Assembly (NCBI GenBank): GCA_905397405.1
Contig: CAJPVJ010000622.1
Span: 1 to 22,168, forward strand
Reading direction: 5' to 3'
From: Oppiella nova
Taxonomy: Eukaryota > Arthropoda > Arachnida > Sarcoptiformes > Oppiidae
Length of the DNA: 22,168 nt
This document shows positions 8,681 to 17,437 of the stretch, in pieces. Position 1 is the stretch's first letter; each line of letters begins with the position of its first letter. Position numbers and translations under genes: made by a program. The notes under the pieces are model-generated. The model was not told the origin of the DNA. It did no database searches and was given only the letters and a program-made list of their open reading frames with translations.

Positions 8681-9672
8681 ATGTATTGGACTCTAAATTC
8701 AATGCCATTATCTCAAAGAGGTAACCATTCACTCAACACCACTGTCACTGCAAACAATGTCTTGAATCAAACGAATTGTCAGATTATGGACGACAGGAGA
8801 GTCTCGAAGACATCGTATGACTATCACAGTAAAAGAGTCCACCGATTGAGCGCTTCTTCGCACGAGTCGACGCCATCGAGAGCTCAGAAACACACGAATA
8901 TGGAGGCAATGGTTGCCTGCGAACAGACACCGCACGAAATGCCGACACAAATGGTGTCCAAGACATACATAATACCCGTCAATCCGGATGAGACACCAGT
9001 GAACAGGCAGTCGTTGTTTGAGTCACTCGAAAGACGCCAAAGAGATGGCAGACAGCGGGCAGACGAGTGGAGTGACGGGTGGATCCGTTGGCACACCATT
9101 ACTGCCCAAAGATATCGCGTGTGTAGTGAATGAGTGCTTGTATTCAGCGCCCAATAAGTCAGGTCTCATACGACACCTCCCGCGCGTCCACTCCATCGCG
9201 CCCTTTGAATGTCAGTACATATCGTGCGGCAAATTCTTCGCCAACAAACAGGATCTCGATCTCCACATGAATCGCATTCACCTCAAGATCTTTCACTGCC
9301 ATATCCAGAGCTGCGGGAAGCACTTCAAGAGCCTCTGGAATCTGAACATCCATTTGATGACACACTCGTCGGAGAAGCGCTTCAAATGCAATGTCGAGGA
9401 CTGTCACTACCAGTGCATACAGAAGCGCAATTTGGTCGCACATATGTACAAACACTACGGCTTAAAGCCCTTCCACTGTAGCCACGAGGCGTGCGATAAG
9501 AGCTTCTCGACCATCGGTTCCCTGCGGACACACATGAGTGAAGTACATGTGACGGAACGCCAGTTTGTGTGCGACTTTCCCGGCTGTGATCAAGTGCTGT
9601 AAACCAATCGATATCTCCTTCAACACGAAGTCTCACCTGAAAGCCAACGCCGCGGCCCCCCCCCCATGCCTT
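8681..9672 (+). pseudogene. C2H2 zinc-finger protein gene, frame-broken, intronless
   Basis: Encodes a TFIIIA-like zinc-finger protein, presumably DNA-binding. The 5' part (8681 to about 9020; candidate ATGs at 8681, 8702, 8787) is low-complexity and charged. The frame then shifts by one at about 9018-9035, and the second frame runs to 9602 with five full C-x4-C-x12-H-x3/4-H fingers: CVVNEC, CQYISC, CHIQSC, CNVEDC and CSHEAC at about residues 34, 66, 95, 125 and 155. A sixth finger starts (CDFPGC) and meets TAA; its C-terminal half (FNTKSHLKA) continues in another frame at about 9619-9645, followed by a run of ten C. There are thus at least two frame breaks, no introns, and a GC content well above the surroundings. 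It looks like a captured or retro-copied host gene that has decayed; sequencing error at the C-run could explain part of it. Confidence 0.7.
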
Positions 9673-9802
9673 CAAATACGGTACATGACAGTGACAGCGA
9701 ACCTCCCGCCTCCATATACGCACTGTCAACGCACCGGTATTCATGGCTATGCGTTACGATTAAGATATGTAGTGATTTGTCATTTGAGTGCTAGGATATG
9801 AC

Positions 9803-10145
9803 ATTAAATATTACTTGTATTCACTATTTTATGGCTATATTTATGGCATAATTTTTATAACATTTTATTGAATTTTAATTTCTATGAATAGTCTATACTG
9901 TCATTGAATTGTAGTCAACATTAAGTACACACAAGAAATATTATTATGTTATAATTAGTTAGAGTGAATACAATGTATTGATAATTTGAAAACAAATCCA
10001 TTGAATCTATTAAAAGCATTACAACAAAAATCTGCCCGAAAGTCAGTTTTAATGAATTAAAATCATGAAATGATTATTTATGTGAAAATGTGGACTAAAT
10101 ATCGGGTCAATAATGAAAAGACAAAACTTTTTGGTTTATAAATTA
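9803..10145. other. Spacer between convergent genes
   Basis: AT-rich 3' flanking sequence of the zinc-finger gene and the chimeric transposase gene. It has a small hairpin (AATCAT/ATGATT near 10062). No gene is seen. Confidence 0.6.
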
Positions 10146-13100
10146 TTACAATATCTGACCGTTGTCATCGAAAACTATTTTACTTTTCAGTTTGTGTTCA
10201 ACATGTTTTCCGCCGGTTAATATCGCGAATTTAAGTCGCTTTACAAATGACTTACGAGTATTTGCCAACATTTCAGGTGTTATTAATTTAAATGACCGGC
10301 GAATCGATTCCTTGAGCTCTTCCTTACCATTAATCGGTACTTTATATGTCTCATCTGAAAGTATAAATTAGTTACGGTTCCTTAGATGTTGATTATCTAT
10401 AAAATGATATTCAACTTACTCTCCACATAACCCCAGACAAAAAAGTCCAGAGAATTGAAGTCTGGTGATCTCGCAGGCCATGGATACAGTGGACTGCCCC
10501 GTCCGATCCACCTCATGGGAAAATGCTTGTTGAGCCAAGCTCTGGCCTCCAATGAGTAATGAGGTGACGCACCTATAAACTCAATAAAAAATTTTAATTT
10601 AGCCAAATGAATGATCCCATTTTATCACTCATACGTACCGTCCAACACGAATATCATTTTATCAAAGTTTGGCATCTCTTTAATAACTGGCAAAACCTTA
10701 AAATAAGGTTAGATTAGGTTAGCATATGGTACGTTAGGTTAGGTTAGTACCTCTGTGTCCATCATTTTGGTAAATGAATCGCCTCTCACGTCGTCAAAAA
10801 ATAGTGGGCCTATAATATGGTCGCCAAAGACACCAGCCCATGCCATCACTTTCTCACTACTCATACTCTTATTCGCACTGATCCAATGTGGATTCGTTTG
10901 GGACCAGTAGCGAGTGGTCTGCTTATTGAAGCGGCCATCGACGTGAAAGTTCTTTTCATCACATATGAGATGCAATGAAACAAATTCTGAATCTGAATGG
11001 AGTTGCGTTAGAACCCATTCAGCGAATTTGTACCTCTTTTGGTAATCAGAATCTGAATATAAAAAAATCAGTTACAGTTCCTTAGATGTTGTAAAGTCTA
11101 TTATTACCATGCAAAACTTGAACGTTTTTGACTTTGTATGGAAATAATTCGTGTTGTTTCAATACTTTATAAACGGATGAACCACTTATTCCGCACTTTG
11201 AGCCCACAATTCTTGGCGATTGAATTGGGTTAATACTATATTCACCCAAAACGACTGAAGTGATAGTATCGTTTGTGGCAGGTTTTGATCGGATCCGTTT
11301 GTTGTCCTTCAGTTCACCTGAAAGTAAATTTTAGGTTAGAACTAATCTCTGTATCGTTTCAATTTTAGTATAAAAATACATACATTTTTGTATCCATAAA
11401 TCATGGATTCGTTTGACTGTTACATCTGTTGGATGTTTAGGCCAATTTGGAAATGTCTCCTTAATTGCTTTTGCCGCCGATCTATAAGATGTTGATTTAG
11501 TACACATGTCAACAATTTGTCTTCGCTCTTGAAGTGAATATTTAGTCACATCTTTTGTTATCAATTGATTTTCATTAAATTTATTATTAATAATGTTTTG
11601 ATTGTTTTCGTCATTAAAGTCCTCAGTATCTGAATCAATGATTATCGAGCACTCAGTTAGGCATTGTTTTGGCCGTGTGGCCGACGAGTGGTTTGTCTGA
11701 TTTGTGTCGTATGTATGGCTATATTGCGATGAAATGAGTGGCAATGGATACGATTGTTGTTGCGATGGGCTGTTGAGTGATTTGTGAGACTGACTGGTGT
11801 TGTGCTGAACGATGAAATTGTTATGCTGTCCACCGGCCGACCCATTGTTTAACGCGTTGGGCGAATGGCTCAAAGACATCAACATATTGGCCGCCTCTGC
11901 GATGTCGAACTGACCGCTTGATTGATTGGCTGTGAGCTGAGGCGGACGATGAGATTCACCGGATATTGAGTTCATTATGTGATCGGATTCGGACAACGGT
12001 TCGACACTAATTACTCGTCCGACACTTCTGTTTAGCGACGAGACTTTGACTGACCATTGGTTGTGCTGTTGAGGCGTGGATTTCATCGACAGGTGACGCG
12101 AACAGAAGCCCTGTTTCTGCGACTTTTTGGTGCAGTCGTCGCGCGAACACAATCTGCCACCGCTTCCCATTAAATTTCTTACGGATCCCATTGGGCGCCG
12201 AAATGATGTCTCCCTTTTTGTATTTATTAGGAACCGGAGTACTCGAGTTGGAGAACTGATAGATTTCTTCGTCGTCGACGTCCGCATCGGCGCAGTACTC
12301 CTGTTCGTCGTCACGGGTGGTCATCGTGTTGCGATCGACGACCAACTGAAGCGGTCGACGAAAGGGTTCGGCGACCGACGTGTCGGTGATGGTGTAGAAG
12401 TTGCGGAAACAGTCCGGACTCAGCTTCATCTCCTCCATCTTGTTCTTCGCCACTCGAGACAAATACTTAGCGTTTGTGGTCAACGGATGATTGCTGTGGT
12501 TATAGATAATGCAGTTGTGGACAATCCATTTGATATCCGCCAGGAAGGCCGCCTGAGACCTATACCAGTGATTCTTGATGTTCCTGTCAATGGTGGACAG
12601 ATCCATGGGATAGTGGACTAATTGGTGGTAATCGGGGAACACGATGGGAGAGACGGGTTTGTGAAACGTCGGGTCCGCCGACTGACGGATCGTCTGCAAC
12701 GCAAACGTCAACAGTTGCGACATCTCTTCGGCCGACATCTGTGCCAACCGTGACTTCACGAGTGGGTACGAGCCGTCGGTGCTGTCCGGAGATGGGATCA
12801 AATCTGCCTCTTCTTTGAGAACGTCTTTACACTCGACACAAATCCAGGAGTCAAAGGACTTGCCGTTAGTCTTGCTTTTCGTATCACTTATGGCATTATT
12901 AGCTGAGGAGGAAGTGTTGGCTGGAATACACTTAAGATGATAACTACGGGGACACTGTTTGCAAACGATATTACTCTTGTCTTTATGACACACCCAACAG
13001 AACCGGTCTCTCACAGCACCGGTAGTCTGTGGGCCGGCAGTCGATGCCATGCTATCGGGGTCTTCGGGTTGAGTGGGAGCCGCACACGAGTCGCTAAATA

Positions 13101-13462
13101 TGTGGTCAAACAAGACATCAATAAGTGATTGCCATTTATATTCACTTATTCAACAAAGGTTTTACATTCATTTGAATCAATAGTTTATGAGAAATGTGTT
13201 GAAAATGCAATTCAAGACTCAAATGAATTCAATGTTTTTGAGCGCTATTTGCAATCAATGATCAAATGTATGGTGTGTTTAGTGCTAATCAATACCTGTT
13301 GTCATAGTTGGCGGTGAACGTGGATGAGTGTGGATGTGCTGTCTGTGCCATATGTGTGTCCTTAAGATCACATTCGGTGCTGATGTCCATCAATGGCTGC
13401 AAATGTTGGCCACTATTCATATCATTACTATTCACGTCATAATCGCCGATATTTTCGTACAT
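10146..13462 (-). CDS. Chimeric PHD-bromodomain / Capicua-like / transposase gene, seven exons, one frameshift
   Basis: Exons (minus): 13462-13296, 13144-11384, 11317-11108, 11052-10751, 10696-10639, 10572-10420, 10354-10146; all introns are GT-AG and every joint keeps frame. The ATG at 13462 begins MYENIGDYDV. Residues about 105-161 form a C4HC3 PHD finger (CWVC, CKQC, H..KC, CVEC); about 196-306 form a bromodomain (HYPMDLSTI, FLADIKWIVHNCIIYN with the acetyl-lysine Asn). The order and wording match the ZMYND8 PHD-bromodomain module. At about residue 370 begins a Capicua-like motif, RKKFNGKRW then RLCSRDDCTKKSQKQGFCSR, and the frame changes inside it at about 12150-12160 (net +1 or -2). The second frame continues (FDIAEAANMLMSL is also Capicua-like) without an intron into the transposase module. 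The shared motif across the break shows one ancestral gene with a frameshift, real or a sequencing error. PHD, bromodomain and transposase calls are firm; the Capicua link is from memory. Confidence 0.72.
10355..10419 (-). repeat. Intron 6 of the chimeric gene, sharing a core with intron 3
   Basis: 65-nt GT-AG phase-1 intron. It contains AACATCTAAGGAACCGTAAC followed by TAATTT and a TTTCAG end, nearly identical to the core of intron 3 at 11053-11107. Confidence 0.8.
10707..10747. repeat. TTAGG-like telomere-type repeats within intron 4
   Basis: Plus strand reads GGTTAGATTAGGTTAG at 10707-10722 and TTAGGTTAGGTTAG at 10734-10747, in register with the arthropod telomere unit TTAGG or a GGTTA variant. 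Almost the whole 54-nt intron (10697-10750) is made of it. Confidence 0.7.
11053..11107 (-). repeat. Intron 3 of the chimeric gene, sharing a core with intron 6
   Basis: 55-nt GT-AG phase-1 intron containing AACATCTAAGGAACTGTAAC followed by TGATTT and a TTCAG end; about 25 of 27 bases match intron 6. Confidence 0.8.
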
Positions 13463-13621
13463 TTTCTCCAAACTATGGTTTGTTTTGCACTTCAATTGAC
13501 TCAAGATTTTTATTACATTTCAAAATATGTCTAAAATATTACAATTAATTTAATTGTTTTGCTGAGAAATGCGACAAAAATTATTGAAAACACGTTTTTT
13601 ACAAACAAAATTGAATACAAA
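13463..13621. other. Presumed promoter and 5' UTR of the chimeric gene
   Basis: Lies between the right inverted repeat and the first ATG. The frame remains open upstream of the ATG to about 13520 without another ATG. No core promoter motif is convincing. Confidence 0.4.
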
Positions 13622-13733
13622 AAAGTTTGCAAACTTTACAGTTTACTGTTATGCATATTCATGTCAAATAGCATTACCCTATTTCATGTAAGGCAGTTAA
13701 GTCAACCCTCATATTGTAGAGTAAAGAGTACTG
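13622..13733 (-). repeat. Right terminal inverted repeat
   Basis: 112 bp, reverse-complementary to 8402-8542 except for a 29-bp length difference and about three substitutions. Its inner end is the perfect 16-bp palindrome AAAGTTTGCAAACTTT; its outer end is GAGTACTG followed by TA. Confidence 0.9.
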
Positions 13734-13735
13734 TA

Positions 13736-14326
13736 ATATAATAAGCAAATTGGTTGACAAAGTGCTGTACAGTAACTATTGCATAAAATTGTTGTAATTT
13801 ACTATTATTCTGTGTGTAAAATACTGTGCAGTCTAAAAGCATACCTATATTTACACAATACAGTTGTACCAGTAATCACTAAAGTGATCAAATATGTGAT
13901 TACATGTGTTGTAATGAGGTTATTACATAAATATATGCGCAGTCTGTATAAAACTAAAAATAAGAGCGGATTTTATAAAATAGTTTTTTAAAAATAGCAA
14001 ACAATTATTATCCGGATTATTGAATGTATCCATAAAGATATTAAACATTAAGGAATTAAATGAAAAACTTGTGAAAATATCTCAAAGAATACAATCGGAT
14101 AATAGTTTAGCAAAACTGCAGGAAATAATAGAGAAGTTTGTGATTAACACACAAATTAATAAATGAATTAAAACTTTAGGATATAATTAATTAAGGCACT
14201 GATAATTGTTTATTTTTAAAATATGAAAAATACAGTTAGAAAATTAAGACTTTTTAATGTTTTATATAACATATTTTTGTGTATAATTACCGCTAATTTT
14301 ATCTATTGATTAGTGATTTGATTGAT
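13736..14326. other. Intergenic spacer right of the composite element
   Basis: AT-rich, with several TACAGT/ACTGTA words (13768, 13859) reminiscent of the element's end sequence but without further similarity. Contains the possible orphan exon at 13984-14166; otherwise nothing recognised. Confidence 0.5.
13984..14166 (+). other. Possible orphan C-terminal exon
   Basis: Open frame of about 60 codons without ATG, preceded by an acceptor-like AAAAATAG at 13998 and ending TGA at 14164-14166. The product is amphipathic (KELNEKLVKISQRI, LAKLQEIIEKF), coiled-coil-like, and more protein-like than other chance ORFs here. It loosely recalls the C-terminal hydrophobic domain of AF9/ENL proteins, but I cannot assign it. 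No upstream exon was found. Confidence 0.25.
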
Positions 14327-15568
14327 TTATGAATTAACATTTTTGAACTCAAAATAATCGAGTTTTCGTAACTTATTCATTGACTCCACAATTGCCGGCG
14401 TTTTCTCACAAATAGCCTTAAATACAAACACTTGAATGAGTGGTAAATGTGTGTGAATTGAGTCAAAGAATGTCTCATTTATTACACAATTAGGCAAATT
14501 GAGTGACAAATGTGTTAATCGTGTCAAATGAGGCACCGATAGCGTAGACATGGCTTTCCAATTGGTATTACCGGTATTTCCGGCCATAACATCGCGTAAA
14601 CTTAGTCTTAAATCTAGTTCACGTAAACACTTCATACGATTCACAGATTCATACAATTGTCTCAACTGTGCAAACGTTTCAAACTTCATGTGCAGTCGAT
14701 ATGTCCGCAGTTGTGGCCACTTATAGACAAACTCTTTGCAGTGATAGTCGACTATAGACTGAATGTTTCCCTCAGTGTTGACACCGAAATGAAGTGTCAA
14801 TTCACGCAATGCTTGCAATTGTGGTAAACATGTCATGACATGAATATATTCCTCGGGAGTATCCGCTTTAATCATCTGTAACTCCAAACTCTTCAACCGA
14901 TTCCTGTAGTGATCGACAAATAGCGGCAAACTATGGCCGTCTCGATAGCCGTAGTAATACAACGACGTGTCGGTCAGCGTCGTGACCATCAGCTCATGGC
15001 TATCGTTGAACAGTAGACTCATAGAGTTATGACCGGACAGTCGTCTCAGTCGTGTCAGTGACCGGCAGTGATCTCTCCAGACGTCAAGCCTTGTCAGCGG
15101 TATCTGTATTGCCGTCAACTGTGAGCCATATTCAGCCAAAATCCGGCCGATCCTCGAGGGGTTGTTCCCATCGACAAAGCGGACATCAATTGTCTTCAGC
15201 TGTTTGTATGCACTCATGAGTTCAATGAACACTCTTTCGCCGAAATTGCTTTTGATGTCCATTTGAAGGGATCTAATGTTCGGACACTTCATCACCAATG
15301 AGTCCAACGCCTCGTAATTGATGTCATCGATGAGTGGATTGTCTTTATCTCTCTTTTGCCACTTCTTCAGCAGCCGTGCCGTCACTTCGAGGGAGTGTCG
15401 GCTCGTAAACAGACATCTCTGCCACTGTCTGGACACACATTCGCAGACAAACGAGTCCTCAAACGGCAGATAAGATAAAAACTCTTCGCATAAGTCGTCA
15501 CCGAATCTGTCGAATGAGTACTTCGGGTGATATTCCTCTGGAGTGGTGTTCATCATAAACCACGACAT
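14327..15568 (-). CDS. F-box/LRR-like protein 4
   Basis: Intact 413-residue F-box protein. Start MSWFMMNTTPEEYHP, with alternative ATGs at 15556 and 15553; the latter two give a start more like the paralogues (MNTTPEE versus MNTTDAQ). An acceptor-like CGTATTTAG lies upstream at about 15580, so a 5' exon may exist. The F-box is SFDRFGDDLCEEFLSYL with ECVSRQWQRCLF, followed by KCPNIRSLQM, YGSQLTAIQIP, SIVDYHCKEFV, LTRLTHLSL and NCVINETFFDSIHTHLP. Codon use is clearly more GC-rich than in the other F-box genes, especially around 14900-15450, which suggests a more constrained or more highly expressed copy, or a different duplication age. The role is inferred as SCF substrate receptor. It is divergent from the gene at 16043. 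Confidence 0.88.
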   Translation of the reverse strand: MSWFMMNTTPEEYHPKYSFDRFGDDLCEEFLSYLPFEDSFVCECVSRQWQRCLFTSRHSLEVTARLLKKWQKRDKDNPLIDDINYEALDSLVMKCPNIRSLQMDIKSNFGERVFIELMSAYKQLKTIDVRFVDGNNPSRIGRILAEYGSQLTAIQIPLTRLDVWRDHCRSLTRLRRLSGHNSMSLLFNDSHELMVTTLTDTSLYYYGYRDGHSLPLFVDHYRNRLKSLELQMIKADTPEEYIHVMTCLPQLQALRELTLHFGVNTEGNIQSIVDYHCKEFVYKWPQLRTYRLHMKFETFAQLRQLYESVNRMKCLRELDLRLSLRDVMAGNTGNTNWKAMSTLSVPHLTRLTHLSLNLPNCVINETFFDSIHTHLPLIQVFVFKAICEKTPAIVESMNKLRKLDYFEFKNVNS

Positions 15569-16042
15569 GAGTGACCACTAAATACGAGACAAACAATTGA
15601 TTAGAGATTTGTTTAAATAGTTTAAGTGTTTGTTGTGTTAAACATATACTGATTGTGTGTTTATTGTATAAAACAAACCATTTTTAGTGTTAATTAATAA
15701 TTAACTCTCATTTCAATGCAAACTATATTTACGACAAAATTAATGCAATGTTTGACACAATAACTGTAATTACAGTTAAATGCCATTCAATGTAAACAAA
15801 ACACACAAAACATGTGACAATAAGTGTATAAATGATGTGACAATACGTGTGAGTATTATATGAGTGTTTGTATCACTAATGCATGCATTCATCACTAAAG
15901 GGGACATGAGTTGTATTGACGTTATTATTAGTGAATAAATACAATGTAAACATTGTTTGACAACTAATTCACTGATAATTGAGACATATTTATAGTTTTA
16001 GTGAATTGGTGTCAAAATAAGTGTTGAATTAAACGCTAAATA
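15569..16042. promoter_or_regulatory. Divergent intergenic region between F-box genes 4 and 5
   Basis: A 474-bp spacer between head-to-head F-box genes, presumably a bidirectional promoter region. It contains the second copy of the 75-bp repeat. No core element can be assigned with confidence. Confidence 0.4.
15828..15902. repeat. 75-bp dispersed repeat, copy 2
   Basis: Perfect match to 2293-2367, including the inner palindrome-like ATGCATGCAT. Perfect conservation over 13.5 kb in AT-rich spacer points to recent copying, gene conversion or selection. Confidence 0.85.
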
Positions 16043-17407
16043 ATGTCTGAAAACACGCGAAGAGTTTGTCTCGGAATTGACACAAATATGAGACAATCGA
16101 TGGACCGTTTCGGCGATGACTTGTGTCGACACTTACTGTCGTATCTTTCACTCTCAGACCGGTTTCGCTTGGAATGTGTGTCCAAACAGTTCCAGCGACT
16201 CATATATGAGACACAAACGGATCTAATCGTGAACACTGAACACGAATGGCAACTCATCAACAGATTGATTCACTAATCTCGGTATCTATAACTGGTGTAC
16301 AAACTGTGCTAACACTCTTTCACACGGTTATAATGTGCACAACCGATAATGACAGACAAGTGATGTTGACTCAATGTCAAATTATTGCGTTTCAACCAGT
16401 CAATTGTCAAACATTGCAATCATTTGAATGACATTTATGTGGACTTAGCCCACGATTTAAGGCCGCAAACTGTGAACGAGTTTTTGGCAAAGTTTGCCAA
16501 ACAATTGAAATCATTTCGCTTTGACACCAGAAATCAGGCGAATATTATCGACAGATATATGAAGTCTTTTACAGCGATCACAGAAATTGGTTTTAATTGC
16601 TTTCGATATGACATGCGTTTGTCGTATGTATTAAATAGCGATAGAAATGAGAGATTATTTCAAAGACTAAAGAGTATTGAGTTTCGATACAAGACTGAAG
16701 ACATGAATAGTATTGAAGTGTTTGTCAAAAGCTATAGAAATACTATGAAATCAATTCATGTGATTATCGATGAGAGATGCGATGAGAAGGCGATTGAAGT
16801 ATTAATGACTGGTTTGTCACAAATGTCACAATTATGTGATTTACGCGTTGAATGTTGTAAACCAATCAATGCTATAAGAGTGAGTCAAATGAGACAAATC
16901 GGCACTAAATGTCGCAAATTGAAGAAACTGTCATTGGATTTGGACATTGATTCGCGTGAGGATTATATTCAGCTTTGGATCGCAATGAATACACACTTCA
17001 AGCAAATAAAACGTCTGGAAATGGATATACGCACTGCCGATGACTATTGTGAGCTAACGTGTGAATCACTGAATGCATTGAAACGATTGACACATTTAAC
17101 ACTCGACGACCAGTTAATTAGTCGACAAAACTTTGTGTCGGATATTGACAAACATTTCCCTCGACTTCGGTACATAAGTCTCGATAGCTTTGAGATAACG
17201 GACACTGCATTGCATTCATTGTCTAAACTCAAGAATATTGAACGCATTATATTCTGTGATAATAACTGCCGTACGTGTGATGACTGCATACAAGTAGATC
17301 ACAAAATGTTTGTAGATTTTTGTCCCAAAATTATTGAACTTTCAATTCTTAGCGAGAATGTGTTGCCCACTAATGTGGACCTGTATGATATTATGATTTT
17401 AGATTAA
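16043..17407 (+). CDS. F-box/LRR-like protein 5, plus strand, interrupted near residue 78
   Basis: The only F-box gene here on the plus strand, and divergent. 16043-16276 encodes MSENTRRVCLGIDT, then the F-box (MDRFGDDLCRHLLSYLSLSD, ECVSKQFQRLIY) and EWQLINRLIH, then TAA. Homology resumes in the same frame at about 16385-16400 (SIVKHCNHLNDIYVDL, equivalent to SVVINCPNITSIDITI in gene 2) and runs to 17407 with LNALKRLTHLTL and a short acidic C-terminus. The intervening 110 bp carries several stops. An acceptor-like TTTCAACCAG ends right before TCAATT in phase 0, but no good in-frame donor precedes the TAA (GTATCT at 16280 lies after it; GTGAAC at 16229 is weak). It is therefore an intron with an unusual donor or a decayed segment. 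The signature IVDYHCKEFV is replaced by IGTKCRKLKKL. Stop is followed closely by AATAAA. Confidence 0.7.
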
Positions 17408-17431
17408 GCCATTCCTTATGTACATAGCTAT

Positions 17432-17437
17432 AATAAA
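17432..17437 (+). promoter_or_regulatory. Polyadenylation signal AATAAA
   Basis: Canonical hexamer 25 bp after the stop of the plus-strand F-box gene. The position is right, though AATAAA is common in AT-rich DNA. Confidence 0.55.

Larger units (their letters stand above)
10146..11543 (-). mobile_element. Intact DUF4817 + DDE transposase module (Tc1/mariner superfamily)
   Basis: The 3' part of the chimeric gene. The N-terminal helix-turn-helix (KYSLQERRQIVDMC to VTVKRIHDLWIQKC) resembles DUF4817; a second helix-turn-helix includes SPRIVGSKCGISGSSVYK. The catalytic core shows ICDEKNFHVDG (first Asp), VLDGASPHYS (second Asp) and ARSPDFNSLDFFVWG (third Asp), the last two separated by 37 residues if the SPD Asp is used. 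The tail KHVEHKL fits the family ending. Six exons, five introns of 54-66 nt, no stops. Arthropod DUF4817 transposases are usually intronless in my knowledge, so the introns suggest age, domestication or intron gain. It could supply transposition for the 8402-13733 unit or act as a host DNA-binding domain. Confidence 0.8.
8402..13733. mobile_element. Candidate composite Tc1/mariner-like element with captured host genes (5.33 kb)
   Basis: The block is bounded by inverted repeats starting CAGTACTCTTTACTC at 8402 and, on the opposite strand, at 13733. Both outer ends abut TA (8400-8401 and 13734-13735), the usual Tc1/mariner target duplication. Inside lie a broken C2H2 zinc-finger gene (plus) and, converging on it, a chimeric gene (minus) that ends in a full DUF4817/DDE transposase. 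The left flank at 8360-8400 resembles the 5' flank of F-box gene 1 (4535-4575), and the similarity stops at the TA where the repeat begins, as an insertion would produce. What is seen: the repeats, the TA and the transposase. What is inferred: that they form one mobile unit. The size is large for this superfamily, and independent insertions cannot be excluded. Confidence 0.6.

Noticed and set aside
8550-8720. Possible upstream exon of the zinc-finger gene (open frame with KDLHHLSLEEIQTLDVL, then GTAACC donor)
   Set aside because: Looks protein-like and a 63-nt GT-AG intron to 8783 can be drawn, but no combination of frames stays open into the following exon.
8729-9744. Minus-strand ORFs opposite the zinc-finger gene
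   Set aside because: Shadows of GC-rich coding sequence; the plus-strand Cys/His spacing settles the strand.
12127-12621. 164-codon plus-strand ORF
   Set aside because: Antisense to the bromodomain and Capicua-like region, whose conserved motifs lie on the minus strand.
8402-13733. Inverted repeats as two unrelated MITEs
   Set aside because: Not excluded, but neither copy has its own terminal inverted repeats, both have TA only at the outer side, and a matching transposase type lies between them.
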